From NCBI RefSeq assembly GCF_000012945.1, contig NC_007511.1, forward strand, positions 2,046,001 to 2,110,000: 64,000 nucleotides of DNA. Reading direction: 5' to 3'. Source of the DNA: Burkholderia lata (GTDB lineage Bacteria > Pseudomonadota > Gammaproteobacteria > Burkholderiales > Burkholderiaceae). Below, piece after piece: positions 24,489 to 35,200 of the stretch. Numbering within the stretch: the stretch's first letter is position 1; every line of letters starts with the position of its first letter. A program made the position numbers and the translations under genes. The notes beneath the pieces are model-generated. The model did not search any database. It was given only the letters and a program-made list of their open reading frames with translations, and had not been told where the DNA came from.

Positions 24489-26345
24489 TCAGGAACTTCC
24501 GACCGACACGTTCGCGTAAGGCCGACCGGCCGCGTCCGGTGCCGACGGATCGGAAACACGCACGACCGTCCACCCCGAGTCACCGCTCAACACCTGCGTG
24601 CAGAGATCGATCACGGCCGCGGTTCCCGCGATGCCGTACAGCGCGTGGTCGACCTGCGGCATCAGGTACAGACGCACATGGCGCGAGCGCCGGAACGCGT
24701 GTTCGACCGCACCGAAGTGACGCCGGACGTCGTCGATACCGGGATCAAGCGAACCGTAGACGAGCATCGTCCGGACGTTGCGCTGCGCGAGTTCGCGCAT
24801 CACGCCGCGCGGCGTATCGGCGCGCGGCTTCCAGCCGATACACGCGGCCACCCGCTTCACGGGCACGCTGATACGTGCGATCCCGTTCGCGGCCACCGCA
24901 CGCAGGATCGGGCGCACGTCGCGCCGTTCGAGGACGAGCCGCTTCCAGCGCCGCCAGTCGCGCACCGACAGCCAGTAACCGCGCACCGAGTTGATCCGCC
25001 GCTTCTGCGCCGCTTCGAGCGTGAGCCCGGCCGGCCACACGAAGCGCGCCAGGTTGATCGCGATCACGCCGCCGAGCGACGTCGTTTTCACAGCTGCATG
25101 CAACGCCGCGTAGGCACCCGAACAGATGCCGGCCGCGACAACGTCCGGATGACCCAGCGCGCGCAACCAGTCGGCGGCCGCCGCGACGTCGTCGATTGCC
25201 TGCGGCGAATACACGACGCCCGACTGGTCGTCCGGTGCATCGGGCCCGCTGTCGCCCACGCCGTGCACGTCGATCCGCAACGTCGTCACGCCGGCCCGGG
25301 CCAGCGTGCGGGCCAGACGCACGCCGAAGCGCCCTTCGCCGCTGCGCGGATTCGTCGACGTATTCGCGATCACGAGCGCCGGACCGGCCGGCGTCGGCGG
25401 CCGTGTGTCGGCCGGGCGGCATAGCACGCCGACCAGCCGGCTCGGGCCGACCGCGACGATCTGCTCCGTCATGTCACCCATGTCGAGCGCTGCGGCCGAC
25501 TCGCCGCTCCATGCATGGACGGCGTGCGGCGAAACGCCTGCTGCTGCGACGGCGTCACGACTCGGTGCGCGCGCGACGATCCAGTCCACCAGCGTGTCGA
25601 TCGCCGCATGCGGCAGGTGCGAACGCGTGCCGTCGAGCATCGTCGTCGGCCATTCGCGGAAGGAATCGCACGTCACGTCCACGCCGCGCGCCACGAGTGC
25701 GTCGCGCAACGCCTGCCCGTCGCCCTGCTCCGGCTGGATCAGCAGCATCGCGCCGGGCAGCGCCGGCGCATCGCACACGACGTCGCACAGATCGACAGCC
25801 TTCAACTCATCGACGAATTCGGCCGGAAAGCGATGCCCGAGCACGTTCTTGCACGGTTCGTCGCGGTGCGCGGCGCGGGTCGCGGGCGGCATCGTGTCGA
25901 GCCACTGACGATGCACGAACGACAGCTCGCGCAGGTACGCACGGCCGCGCACGACCGGCGCCAGCGCCACCATCGCATCGACACGCGGCGACGTGCGCCG
26001 GCCTGCCGCTGCCAGCATCGCGAACAACGCGCCCGCACGAATGCCGACGAGCGTCAGCGCAGTCACGCCGGCGGCATCGCGCAACAGGTCGATCGCACGA
26101 TGAATGCTGTCGACGCAGGCGGCATGCCGTCCGGCGTCGAGATCGTCGCCCGCCGAATCGCCGGCGCACGGGTAGTTGAACCGCAACACCGTGATGCCCG
26201 CGTGGGCGAGACGCTCCGCGACGGCCCGCAAGAGCTTGTGCGTCCATGCAGCCTCATGGCCAAGCGATTCGCACAGGATCACGCCCTGTTCCGTCTGTCC
26301 TTCGTGCAGCCACCCGACGCAGCTGCCGAACGTTATCGGCTTCAC
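24489..26345 (-). CDS. tandem alpha/beta-hydrolase protein
   Basis: The 618-residue protein starts at GTG 26345 behind GAGGAG with six bases between. It has two alpha/beta-hydrolase modules. The first (about 1-285) has the strand VTALTLVGIRAGALFAM where the nucleophile elbow should read GxSxG, but Arg103 is in the nucleophile place. The second (about 310-590) has AAGICSGAYAAL, putting Cys408 at the elbow, and later VYGSLDPG and QVDHALYG with the expected Asp and His. Hydrolases of this kind are known next to exosortase/exopolysaccharide loci, though no exosortase is in this window. The substrate may be an ester on the polymer or on a lipid carrier. No signal peptide is seen. Confidence 0.78.
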   Translation of the reverse strand: MKPITFGSCVGWLHEGQTEQGVILCESLGHEAAWTHKLLRAVAERLAHAGITVLRFNYPCAGDSAGDDLDAGRHAACVDSIHRAIDLLRDAAGVTALTLVGIRAGALFAMLAAAGRRTSPRVDAMVALAPVVRGRAYLRELSFVHRQWLDTMPPATRAAHRDEPCKNVLGHRFPAEFVDELKAVDLCDVVCDAPALPGAMLLIQPEQGDGQALRDALVARGVDVTCDSFREWPTTMLDGTRSHLPHAAIDTLVDWIVARAPSRDAVAAAGVSPHAVHAWSGESAAALDMGDMTEQIVAVGPSRLVGVLCRPADTRPPTPAGPALVIANTSTNPRSGEGRFGVRLARTLARAGVTTLRIDVHGVGDSGPDAPDDQSGVVYSPQAIDDVAAAADWLRALGHPDVVAAGICSGAYAALHAAVKTTSLGGVIAINLARFVWPAGLTLEAAQKRRINSVRGYWLSVRDWRRWKRLVLERRDVRPILRAVAANGIARISVPVKRVAACIGWKPRADTPRGVMRELAQRNVRTMLVYGSLDPGIDDVRRHFGAVEHAFRRSRHVRLYLMPQVDHALYGIAGTAAVIDLCTQVLSGDSGWTVVRVSDPSAPDAAGRPYANVSVGSS

Positions 26346-26837
26346 TCGGTACTCCTCGGATCGGTATTTGTTTTTCCGTGCACAACCGCGCCGGCGGCTC
26401 CGCCGGAATGTGCGATGGCGCACTTCCAGCCGCAGGCCGGTGCTGGCAGGAAACGGCTGCAGCCATCCGCCGCGCCCCTGCGCGGCCCGCTCGCCGTATT
26501 CCGTGTGTTCAATTAAATCATCGGGCCCGACCGGCCTTCGGTGCGCCAGCTTACAAATGCATTCATCACCGACACGACGCAACACCGTGCACCCCGTCGC
26601 GATTCATTCCGTCATGCGAACCGAATCCGCGAACGGTAGGCTCGCGAACAATGCCCCGGTGCCCGGCCCGTATCATGGCCGCCATACGATGTGGCCGTGC
26701 CGGCATCGCCGGCCGATACCGGCAATGCCGGAACGGGTCGCGAATCCCCGCAGCCGGGTCAGCGCCGACCGGCCGCGCATCCGTACGGCAACACGTTACC
26801 CGCCGCCCTGCGATACCCAACGGCGCCGACCGAGCGA
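26346..26837. promoter_or_regulatory. divergent promoter region between hydrolase and flippase genes
   Basis: About 490 bases with no convincing gene. A short palindrome CCGGCGGCTCCGCCGG (26391-26406) lies in the hydrolase leader, and an AT-rich patch near 26510 (CAATTAAATC) may hold a promoter. No well-spaced sigma-54 match close to either start was found. Confidence 0.4.
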
Positions 26838-28094
26838 ATGTCAAACCTCAAGAAAAACTTCCTGCTGCTGCTGACGTTGCAGATTTCGATGTATGCGGTG
26901 CCGCTGCTGATCGCGCCGCTGCTGACACACGCGCTGGGCCCGGAAGGCTACGGCCAGCTCGCGTTCTCGCTTGCGGTAATCGCGTATCTCACCAACTGCA
27001 CGAGCTACAGCTTCGACCTGACCGCCACGCCGCGCATCGCGCTTGCACGCGACGACCGCGCCGAACGCTCGCGCATCTTCTGGGCGACGCTGTGTGCGCA
27101 GATCGGGATCGCGCTTGTCTGTTTCGTCGTGCTGGTGCTGCTGACCCTGCTGATCGGGCGTTTCGGCGAGGACCGCGACCTGCTGCTGATCGGCTTCGGC
27201 ATGGTGGCCGGCGTCGCTCTCACGCCCGGCTGGTATTTCCAGGGGATGGAGAAGCTGCGCGCACTCAGCGTGATCCTGTTCGTCGGCCGCGTACTGAGCC
27301 TGCCCGCGATGTTCGCGCTCGTGCACAGCCCGGAGGACATCGATCGCGCGATGATCGTCAACGCCGCGGTGCCCGTGCTGTCGGCGATCGCGCTGGCCGT
27401 CTACCTGTACTTGCATCGCGAAATCGACTTCGTCCGCGTCGGCAAGGCCGACATCGCCGAATCGCTGAAAGGCGGCTGGCAGGTGTTTCTCGCGTCGACG
27501 TCGATCGCGTTCTATGCATCGACCAACACGGTGCTGCTCGGCTTCGTGTCGGGCAACGTCGCGGCCGGCTACTTCGCCGCCGGCGACAAGCTGATCCGCG
27601 CGGCGCTCAGCCTGCTCCAGCCGCTGAAGGCCGCCACTTATCCGCGTATCAGCTACCTGATGCGGCACGCGCGCAACGACGCATTCTCGTTCCTGCGCAA
27701 GCTGTTCGTCGTGCAGGTCGTGATGGTGCTCGGCATCTCGCTCGTGATTTTCTTCGGCGCGCCGCTGGCCGTGCGCGTGCTGTATGGCCCGTCGTACGAA
27801 CCGACGGTTCACGTGCTGCGCTGGATGGCGTTCATCCCGTTCATGGCCGGCATGACCGACCTGTTCGGCGTGCAGACCATGCTGCCGCTCGGCATGAAGA
27901 CGGCTTTCACGCGCATCCTCATGTCATCCGGCATCCTGAACATCGTGCTGCTTCCCGTGCTCGCGAAGTACTTCGCGGAGCTGGGTGCCGCGGCCGCCGT
28001 GCTGCTCGCGGAGGCCGCGGTCGCCGCCGCGCTCGCGGCAGTCGTCTATCGCGCCGGCATTCCGCTGCCCGGCAGTTCCATTGCGCGCCGCTAG
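26838..28094 (+). CDS. Wzx-type polysaccharide flippase
   Basis: The 418-residue protein has about twelve membrane helices and the MATE-like pattern of oligosaccharide flippases. It begins MSNLKKNFLLLLTLQISMYA, followed by LLIAPLLTHALGPEGYGQLA, the standard start of this family. It would flip the undecaprenyl-linked repeat unit to the periplasm for the Wzy-like polymerase. ATG 26838 has a weak GAGCGA ribosome-binding site; the frame is open upstream, but that part is not family-like. It is followed after 75 bases by a GT2 gene in the same direction. Confidence 0.9.
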   Translation: MSNLKKNFLLLLTLQISMYAVPLLIAPLLTHALGPEGYGQLAFSLAVIAYLTNCTSYSFDLTATPRIALARDDRAERSRIFWATLCAQIGIALVCFVVLVLLTLLIGRFGEDRDLLLIGFGMVAGVALTPGWYFQGMEKLRALSVILFVGRVLSLPAMFALVHSPEDIDRAMIVNAAVPVLSAIALAVYLYLHREIDFVRVGKADIAESLKGGWQVFLASTSIAFYASTNTVLLGFVSGNVAAGYFAAGDKLIRAALSLLQPLKAATYPRISYLMRHARNDAFSFLRKLFVVQVVMVLGISLVIFFGAPLAVRVLYGPSYEPTVHVLRWMAFIPFMAGMTDLFGVQTMLPLGMKTAFTRILMSSGILNIVLLPVLAKYFAELGAAAAVLLAEAAVAAALAAVVYRAGIPLPGSSIARR

Positions 28095-28169
28095 CATCCG
28101 GCCGCACGACGGCGCGCTGCCGGTTACCCGCGCCGAGAAGCCCGAACCCAGTTCATGCGGGAGCCGCTC

Positions 28170-29237
28170 ATGGCAGACCTGACCATCGCAATCTGCAACT
28201 ACAACCACGGCGCCTATCTGCGTGCCGCGATCGACTCCGCGCTCGCCCAGACCGCCGACGATATCCGCGTCCTGGTGGTCGACGACGGCTCGACCGACGA
28301 CTCCCGCGACATCATCCGCTCGTACGGGGAGCGTATCGCGGCGGTCTTCCAGGAGAACCGCGGCCAGGTCGCCGCATACAACCGCGCGCTGGAGCACGTC
28401 GCGACCCGCTACGTGATGCTGCTCGACGCGGACGACCGGCTTTACCCCGACGCGGCCGCCCGCGTGCTGACCGCGTTCGCCTCCGGCGACTTCGTGAAGG
28501 TACATTTCCGGCTCGACGTGATCACGCGGGAAGGTGCCGCCACGGGCGTCACGGTCCCGCAGTCGGGCGTGGCCACCGATTGCGGCCGCCTGCTGCGCGC
28601 GGGCTGGCTGTATCCGTCGCCGCCCGCGTCGGGCAACGCATACCGGAGCGACGCGCTCCGGCGCATCTTCCCGGTGCCCGTCACACCCGACAACCTGCAC
28701 GGCGCCGATTTCTATGCGATCTACGGGATCGCGCTGCTCGGCGCGGTCCACATGATCGATGCGACGCTCGGCGGCTATCGCGTTCATCTGCCGGCCGCCC
28801 CTGCCGCCGGCAACGCCGACCGCGACACGGCCGATCTTGCGTTCGCCAATGCGGAGGATGCAGCCACCGGTGCGTTGAAGTCCGCGCGCCGATGGTCGAC
28901 GTTGTGCATGATTGCCGGCACGCGGCTACACGAGGCGCTGCCGGCCGAACCGTTCGACTTCTCGATCGAAAAGGCGCGCTTCGCGAGCACGCTGTACCGC
29001 GCGCCGCTCGCGCGCCGCTGGCGCTGGTTCCTGTCCGATTCGGGCCGCTACTGGCATACCGTGCTGCGCAATCCGTTCTGGCGACCGTTCAAAAAGCTGG
29101 CCGTCACCGGACTGTCGCTCGCGTGCCTGCTGCCGTCATCGACGCTCAGCGATCGCGCGATTCGCTACATCGCCAATCCGCTCGCGCGCGTCCGCCCGTC
29201 GACCGATCCGCGAACTGCGGCCCGCGCCGCCCGATAA
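28170..29237 (+). CDS. GT2-family glycosyltransferase
   Basis: The 355-residue protein starts ADLTIAICNYNHGAYLRAAI and carries VLVVDDGSTDDS and LLDADDRL, the nucleotide-sugar and metal-binding DXD motifs of a GT-A fold. ATG 28170 is preceded by CGGGAG at 28158-28163 with six bases between, better than the ATG at 28155. The C-terminal third (from about residue 240) is basic and has a hydrophobic patch (TGLSLACLLP) that may bind the membrane. It probably adds one sugar of the repeat unit. It follows the flippase, from which it is likely co-transcribed. Confidence 0.88.
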   Translation: MADLTIAICNYNHGAYLRAAIDSALAQTADDIRVLVVDDGSTDDSRDIIRSYGERIAAVFQENRGQVAAYNRALEHVATRYVMLLDADDRLYPDAAARVLTAFASGDFVKVHFRLDVITREGAATGVTVPQSGVATDCGRLLRAGWLYPSPPASGNAYRSDALRRIFPVPVTPDNLHGADFYAIYGIALLGAVHMIDATLGGYRVHLPAAPAAGNADRDTADLAFANAEDAATGALKSARRWSTLCMIAGTRLHEALPAEPFDFSIEKARFASTLYRAPLARRWRWFLSDSGRYWHTVLRNPFWRPFKKLAVTGLSLACLLPSSTLSDRAIRYIANPLARVRPSTDPRTAARAAR

Positions 29238-29692
29238 CGACGGGCGTGTGCGATCCATTTGATGCGTTCGCAACGAGCCGGGCTGCCCGCGTCACCGCAA
29301 CTTCTCGCGAAACGCCTGTATTCAGGTACTTCTTACGCTGCCGCACGATCGCCATCGGGAACGATGACCGCCTTTCCACCCCGCAGCGCGCCCTTGCCGA
29401 AGAAAGATCGGACATATCGGTAGAAACACCGATGCTGTAGTCAAACTACATTCATACCATTAGTCGCTGCAGAGAATCGCTACATCCGATTCGGCAGCGT
29501 CGGGCGGCCCGTGCGTCGCCGCCCGCGTGCGCCGGTCGAGCCTAACCGGCCGTAACGATTCCCCGCCTGGCCTGGCATGCCGACGCGCAACCACCCAGCA
29601 TTGCCAGCCAATTGCGTCCGGTGCAAATCCACCGGACGTGCGCAGCTCCAGACATCATCCGAACAACCGGCAATACGATCATGGAGAGCAAC
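29238..29692. other. intergenic region with two adjacent palindromes before GH3 gene
   Basis: The 455 bases hold no recognised gene. ATCGGT-N6-ACCGAT at 29416-29433 and TGTAGT-CAA-ACTACA at 29436-29450 stand side by side about 250 bases before the glycosidase start. They could be operator sites for a sugar-responsive repressor or structures ending the GT2 transcript; neither is proven. Confidence 0.4.
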
Positions 29693-31894
29693 ATGCGGGA
29701 CACACTCTGGCCGGCCGTCGTGCTGGCAGCGACCCTCTGCACCACCGCCTACGCGGGCGACGCCGATTTCAACGCGCAGGGCGACGCGACCGATGCGTTC
29801 ACGTCTGCCGCGGCGGTCAGGCGCGCAGACCTGCTCGTGCGCAAGATGACGCTCGACGAAAAACTTCAATTCATTCATTCGCAATACGAAATGTCGAAAG
29901 TGCCGGGCGGTGGCGCCGGCTACATCCAGGGCGTGCCGCGGCTCGGCATTCCCGACCTGAACATGGTCGATTCGGCGACAGGCTCCGGCAGCACGTCGCA
30001 GGCCAGCACGACGTTCCCCGCGACGATTGCCGTCGCCGCGAGCTGGGATCGGCGCCTGTCGTACGACTACGGCAAGCAGGTCGCGATCCAGTTGCGCGCG
30101 CAAGGATTCGGCATGGGCCTCGGCGGCGGCACCAACCTCGCGCGCGAGCCGCGCGGCGGCCGCCTGTTCGAGTATCTCGGCGAGGATCCGCTGCTGGCCG
30201 GCGACCTGCTCGCCGAACGCACGCTCGCCACGCAACGGCAGAAAGTCATCGCGACCATCAAGCACTACGCCGGCAACGAACAGGAGCACGGCCGGATGGG
30301 CGGCAACACGCAGATCGACGAGCGCACGCTGCGCGAGCTCTACCTGCTGCCGTTCGAGATCGCCGCGAAGCGCGGTCGGCCCGGCAGCGTGATGTGCAGC
30401 TACAACCGCCTGAACGGCGCGTATGCATGCGAGAACCCTCACCTGCTGAACGACGTGCTGAAGAACGAATGGGGCTTCCAGGGCCAGGTGCAGTCCGACT
30501 GGGGCGCCACGCACAGCACCGCCGCCGCGATCAACGCCGGGCTCGACGAGGAAGAAGACGTCGGATCGACCGTGTACCTGACGCCGGCGGCCGTCAAGCA
30601 GGCCATCGCGAACGGCTCGGTGTCGACGACACGACTCGACGACATGGTGCGGCGCAAGCTCGCGGTGATGATCCGTGTCGGCGTGATGGACGATCCGGCC
30701 AAGGGCGGCGGCACGATCGATTTCGCGGCCGCGAACCGGTTCTCGCAGGCCGCTTCCGAGCAGTCGATCGTGCTGCTGAAGAACGACGGCAACCAGTTGC
30801 CGCTCGCCGCGTCGGCGCTGTCGCGCATCGCGGTGATCGGCGGCCATGCCGATACGGCCGTGCTGTCCGGCGGCGGTTCGGGCAACACGCGCGACCCCGT
30901 CTCGGGTTCGTTCGCGGGCTGCGGCGGCCTGACGTTCGGGTCATCGACGGGATGCAGCTGGTGGCGCAATCCGTGGCTGAAGGTGGACGTGCCGATCGTC
31001 GCGGCGATCCGCGCGCTCGCGCCGGCCGCCCAGGTCACGTTCGCGGGCAACACCGACCAGCAGTCGCCGTTCCGCGCGTACACGCAGCAGGAGATCGACC
31101 AGGCCGCGGCACTCGCGGGCCGTTCGGACGTCGCGATCGTCGTGGTCGCGCAGCCGGCCGGCGAGGATTTCGGTGATCTCCAGAGCCTGAGCCTCGCGAA
31201 CCCGTCGAACCAGGATGCGCTCGTCGAAGCCGTCGCGCACGCGAATCCGCACACGATCGTCGTCGTCCAGAGCGGCAACCCGGTGCTGATGCCGTGGAAG
31301 GACCAGGTATCCGCGATCGTCGAGGCGTGGTATCCGGGCGAAGCCGGCGGCAAGGCAATCGCGAACGTGCTGTTCGGCGCGGTCAATCCGTCCGGCAAGC
31401 TGCCTGTCACATTCCCCGCGCGCGATCAGGATTCGCCGACCTGGGGGCAAAACGGCGCGTTCGACAACGACCCCGTCTATGCGGAAAAGCTGAACATGGG
31501 CTATCGCTGGTATGACGCGCACAACATCAAGCCGATGTTCGAGTTCGGCTACGGGCTGTCGTACACGCACTTCGCGTATTCGGGGCTGTCGGTGGCGAAG
31601 CAATGGGACGGGTCGCTGAACGTCACGTTCACGGTGCGCAATGACGGGCGCGTGGCCGGCGCGGAAACGCCGCAGGTCTATCTCGGCGTGCCGTACAAGG
31701 ACGAACCGCCGAAGCGGCTGGTCGGCTGGGAGAAGATCCGGCTGAATCCGGGCGAGACGCGGCGTGTGCGCGTGACCGTATCGCCGCGCATGCAGAGCGT
31801 ATGGGATACGTCGCGTAACGGCTGGCGCGTGGTGCCGGGCGGGACGGTGTATGTCGGTGCGTCGTCTCGGGATATCCGGTTGCAGGGGCACTGA
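29693..31894 (+). CDS. secreted glycoside hydrolase family 3 (beta-glucosidase-like)
   Basis: The 733-residue enzyme begins with a signal peptide (MRDTLWPAVVLAATLCTTAY, cleavage after AYA). ATG 29693 has GGAG six bases upstream; ATG 29681 is an alternative. The (beta/alpha)8 domain has the KHYAGNEQE motif and the nucleophile Asp269 in VQSDWGA. The second alpha/beta sandwich (about 360-590) follows, ending in PSGKLPVTFPAR. The C-terminal fibronectin-III-like domain contains FGYGLSYTHFAYS. It would release terminal glucose-type sugars in the periplasm or outside. Beside an exopolysaccharide locus it may help turn over the polymer or scavenge plant sugars; a role in the locus is inference. Confidence 0.9.
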   Translation: MRDTLWPAVVLAATLCTTAYAGDADFNAQGDATDAFTSAAAVRRADLLVRKMTLDEKLQFIHSQYEMSKVPGGGAGYIQGVPRLGIPDLNMVDSATGSGSTSQASTTFPATIAVAASWDRRLSYDYGKQVAIQLRAQGFGMGLGGGTNLAREPRGGRLFEYLGEDPLLAGDLLAERTLATQRQKVIATIKHYAGNEQEHGRMGGNTQIDERTLRELYLLPFEIAAKRGRPGSVMCSYNRLNGAYACENPHLLNDVLKNEWGFQGQVQSDWGATHSTAAAINAGLDEEEDVGSTVYLTPAAVKQAIANGSVSTTRLDDMVRRKLAVMIRVGVMDDPAKGGGTIDFAAANRFSQAASEQSIVLLKNDGNQLPLAASALSRIAVIGGHADTAVLSGGGSGNTRDPVSGSFAGCGGLTFGSSTGCSWWRNPWLKVDVPIVAAIRALAPAAQVTFAGNTDQQSPFRAYTQQEIDQAAALAGRSDVAIVVVAQPAGEDFGDLQSLSLANPSNQDALVEAVAHANPHTIVVVQSGNPVLMPWKDQVSAIVEAWYPGEAGGKAIANVLFGAVNPSGKLPVTFPARDQDSPTWGQNGAFDNDPVYAEKLNMGYRWYDAHNIKPMFEFGYGLSYTHFAYSGLSVAKQWDGSLNVTFTVRNDGRVAGAETPQVYLGVPYKDEPPKRLVGWEKIRLNPGETRRVRVTVSPRMQSVWDTSRNGWRVVPGGTVYVGASSRDIRLQGH

Positions 31895-31910
31895 GCGGTA
31901 GAGGAAGAAC

Positions 31911-31943
31911 GGAAGCGCAGCGTGCGTCGTGCGCGGCGCTTCC
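31911..31943. terminator. inverted repeat between GH3 gene and convergent T6SS island
   Basis: GGAAGCGC and GCGCTTCC arms flank a 17-base spacer that itself can pair partly. It sits between two convergent genes, at the right-hand end of the polysaccharide region and the start of lower-GC DNA. No T run follows. Confidence 0.4.
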
Positions 31944-31949
31944 GAAGCG

Positions 31950-32294
31950 TCATGGCAAGACGATGTGCTTTATCCAGAACGGCGCGAAATAACCGATGCA
32001 TGTCCCGATGAGTATTGCGCGTACGTAGCCTTCTGCCCCAGACGCCAGCATCCAAGCTACAAGTAGACTTCCAGCGACTGAAAAGGAAATCTGCCAGATA
32101 GTCGGATACCGAAAAGCTATCGGTTCCAGCTCCGGAACGGCTATGGCACCGAACAAGGCACCCATTACGCCTAGAACGATGACGGCGTCGATCGAATACC
32201 CCGCTGATATACCTCCAAATACAACGAATAGAACGGAGGAAACGGCGACAATGGCAACAATCGTTTTGATATGAGTGATTTTTCCCCGGCTCAT
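31950..32294 (-). CDS. small membrane protein coupled to tssM
   Basis: The 114-residue protein is predicted to have four membrane helices (for example TIVAIVAVSSVLFVVFGGIS and a C-terminal ILIGTCIGYFAPFWIKHIVL). I recognise no family. Its ATG overlaps the tssM stop by four bases, so it is translated with the IcmF-like protein and is the last gene of the secretion island. A role as accessory of the TssL-TssM membrane complex, or as an immunity protein, is possible; the sequence does not decide. Confidence 0.65.
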   Translation of the reverse strand: MSRGKITHIKTIVAIVAVSSVLFVVFGGISAGYSIDAVIVLGVMGALFGAIAVPELEPIAFRYPTIWQISFSVAGSLLVAWMLASGAEGYVRAILIGTCIGYFAPFWIKHIVLP

Positions 32295-35200
32295 CGATTA
32301 CCCTTGGCTTGCAACACGGTTGTTAAAGACATCGCGGCACGCTCCCCTTTCTGGACCACCGGAATCGATCCGCGCGACAGCCCCACCGGAGGGCCACTGT
32401 CCGGCAGATTGAACATAGGCATCGTGCTCGGACACCGGAACGTCGTCAGCACATCGCTTGTCAGCGGGTTCGCGACACTTCCCGCGCTCGCGATGTCGAG
32501 TGCCGCTTCCCGACCGTCAAAACTGAACGTGATTCGCGTGCGGCCAGGTGCAGCTGCCTCGACCACACGACCTTTCCGGAGCACCCGCATCAGCGCCCAC
32601 GGCCCGTCTGCGGCGATCGTCGACGTGTCTGGCCGGATGGGCGGGCTCGCCATGATCTGAGCGTGGACACCGCCACGCGGTCCCGGCCATGTCACCGTGA
32701 AAGGCGCGACTGGACCATGTCGGTAGAGTATCGTGTGTCCGTCGAGGTCGAGCGACAGGCTCATGATCGTCGGGTCGAGTTCAGGAATTCGGATGTCAGC
32801 CTTCCAGCCCGGTTTCTTCCGATCAGAATCGTTGAAGAAAATGTCGCGGATCGCCTTCGCATGCTCGAACGGTTCCAGGTCCGGCCCCTGCACGGGTTCA
32901 GTCGCGCCCGGCAGCGTCCGGTAGCGCCACGGCTTCGCGGCCGTGTCGACGAACGGTGCAAGCGTTTTCGTGAAGAAATCGTCGATCACGCCGCCTTGTG
33001 CAAACACCCGAGTGAAATCGTCAATGCTGACGTCACGCTTGCTATCAGGCGAGAACGGATAGTTGCCTTCGATCGTCATTCGACAGGTGTCTGCAACTAC
33101 CGCCTGCATCTGGCGCGACAGTAACTGGCCGATACCCTGATTCACGCCACGTGAGCCATCGACAGCGAGTTGACGCAAGACTGCCCGGAACGGCGCCGGC
33201 ATCGTGTCAGCCGTCATCTTGAGCTTTGCAGCACTCTCGCTTTTCGGCGGCATGCTGTTGTTCAACAGCGCATTGTCGGAAATCGTGAGTGTCGTGTAGT
33301 AATCGTTCAACAGATCGGTGACGCCATCCAGGCCCGTTTTCTCCGCAGGGGAGCTGGACAACTGCGTATCCGACAACACATCGGCATGGCCAGTCACGAC
33401 CTCACGCAATGCCGCGAAATGGCTATCGACCAACTCGCGCTCAACCTGTTCCGACGCGCGAGGTCCCAGTATCTTTTCGGCCTGCTGGTTGACGGCGTCG
33501 GTCGCTCTTTCAAGGAAGGAGCCGTCTGCTCTCGCCAATGGCTGTGTCAGCGTCGTTTCGCGTGCCGCCGCGCGTGCGAGACGCGTCAGCGGTGAATCTG
33601 GTGCAGCGAAAGTCCGCAGCACCTTCAAGCTGAAGGCAAGGCTCGTTCCGCTGACGACACGAATGTCGTCAAGAAACGCATCCCATTGTTGAGCGTACTC
33701 CGCCAGGTACAGGCGCCTGATCGCCATCGACAGCGCGCCCCCATCTCGACTCGACGCGTTCAGCACCCCAGCCGAATTTCCCGGGGAATCACCCAGCGTC
33801 CGACGCCCCATAACCCAGGCATCGTCGTCGCTTGCCTTCTGAAGAAACTCCGGCAGGCGTTTGTCGAACATCGCCCGATATCCGTCCAGCGTAAAGAGTC
33901 CTGGTACGCCGCCGGACAACGATGCTCCGCTGGCCCGCGTAAACACGACACCTGCTTGTGGTCCAACCACGCGCAGCAGTGAAAACTCGTCGGGCGCGTG
34001 TTTCAACATCGCCGCTTTCGCGCGCTGATACAGACGATCGACTGGATTGCTGCCATCGAGAAATGTACGCGCCTGCCGGATAAGCCGTTCGTTACGGGAC
34101 AGTGGCGACTGCACCACGTGTCCCTCGGAGAACAGTCGCTGCACGTGATCGATCATTGCGGCGCGCCCACCGAACATTGCCGCACTGTCGTAACGTGCCC
34201 AATCCTCCAGCACCCACATCCTGACGTCGTTCGCGTTGAACCGTGCCCTGTCGTAGAGCATCAGGTACACGCGCAACGTATCGTACGCAGCCGCGGCATC
34301 ACCGCTCGCCGCGGCGTCGTTAATCACGGCCTCCATCCTGCGGACTATGTTCGGCAATACAACCTGCTCCGACAGAGCCTCGTATACGTGACGACTTCCA
34401 GACTCGATCATGTCGAACCGGTCCGCGTCGAATCGAAATGCGACGTCGGGATTGGCGACGAGGCGCGTTGTGTCACGCAACAATTCGTTTGCACTGTCCA
34501 ACACCATCGGAACACGCTCAGGACCAGTAGAAAGGTCGCTTCGTGCAAGCAGCGCGGCCAGTGAGCGTGCCTTTTGTCCTAGCGTAGCAAGGGCCGTCCG
34601 TTCCACGGTGAAGGTGCTCCAGAGATTTGCACCTAACCCCACGGCGATCAGCCACACAAGCGAGTGTCCCAGCCACCGCTGCAGTCGCGCACGATGCTCC
34701 CGATTCCGGTTCGGACATGCGAGATGCCCCTCGCGAAATACGATCCCGACAAACAGGTCGCGCAGGAAGTAGCTGGTTTCGCCACGCTCTCCTCGCCTGT
34801 CATTCGACTGCGCACCGGATGCGCCGATCATGCGTTGCAACAGCGTTTTCCGATCCGCGACGACGTGCTGGCCGGTCTGACTTGCGCTCGTCAGGTAAAC
34901 ACCTCGGAGCATTGAATTCGGTACCGCTGGCGCACTCTTGTCGCCCTCGACGGACACTTGCCCGATCAGGTCTGCCAACGGGTTCACGAGTGCCGAAAAT
35001 GCCTCTGGCAGCATCGCCAGACGGCGACGACGTGCCACATCGGCTTCATTGCGAAGCAGACCACTCACGCCATCTGCGAGACGCGACGCGAGCAGGTTCA
35101 GTTCCGTCTTGACCGTATTGGCCGTCCGCCCCTCCGGGTCGGACCGCAACGTCACGCCCCATATCTGCGCACGCTCCAGTTCCTCGAGTGACGCGAAATA

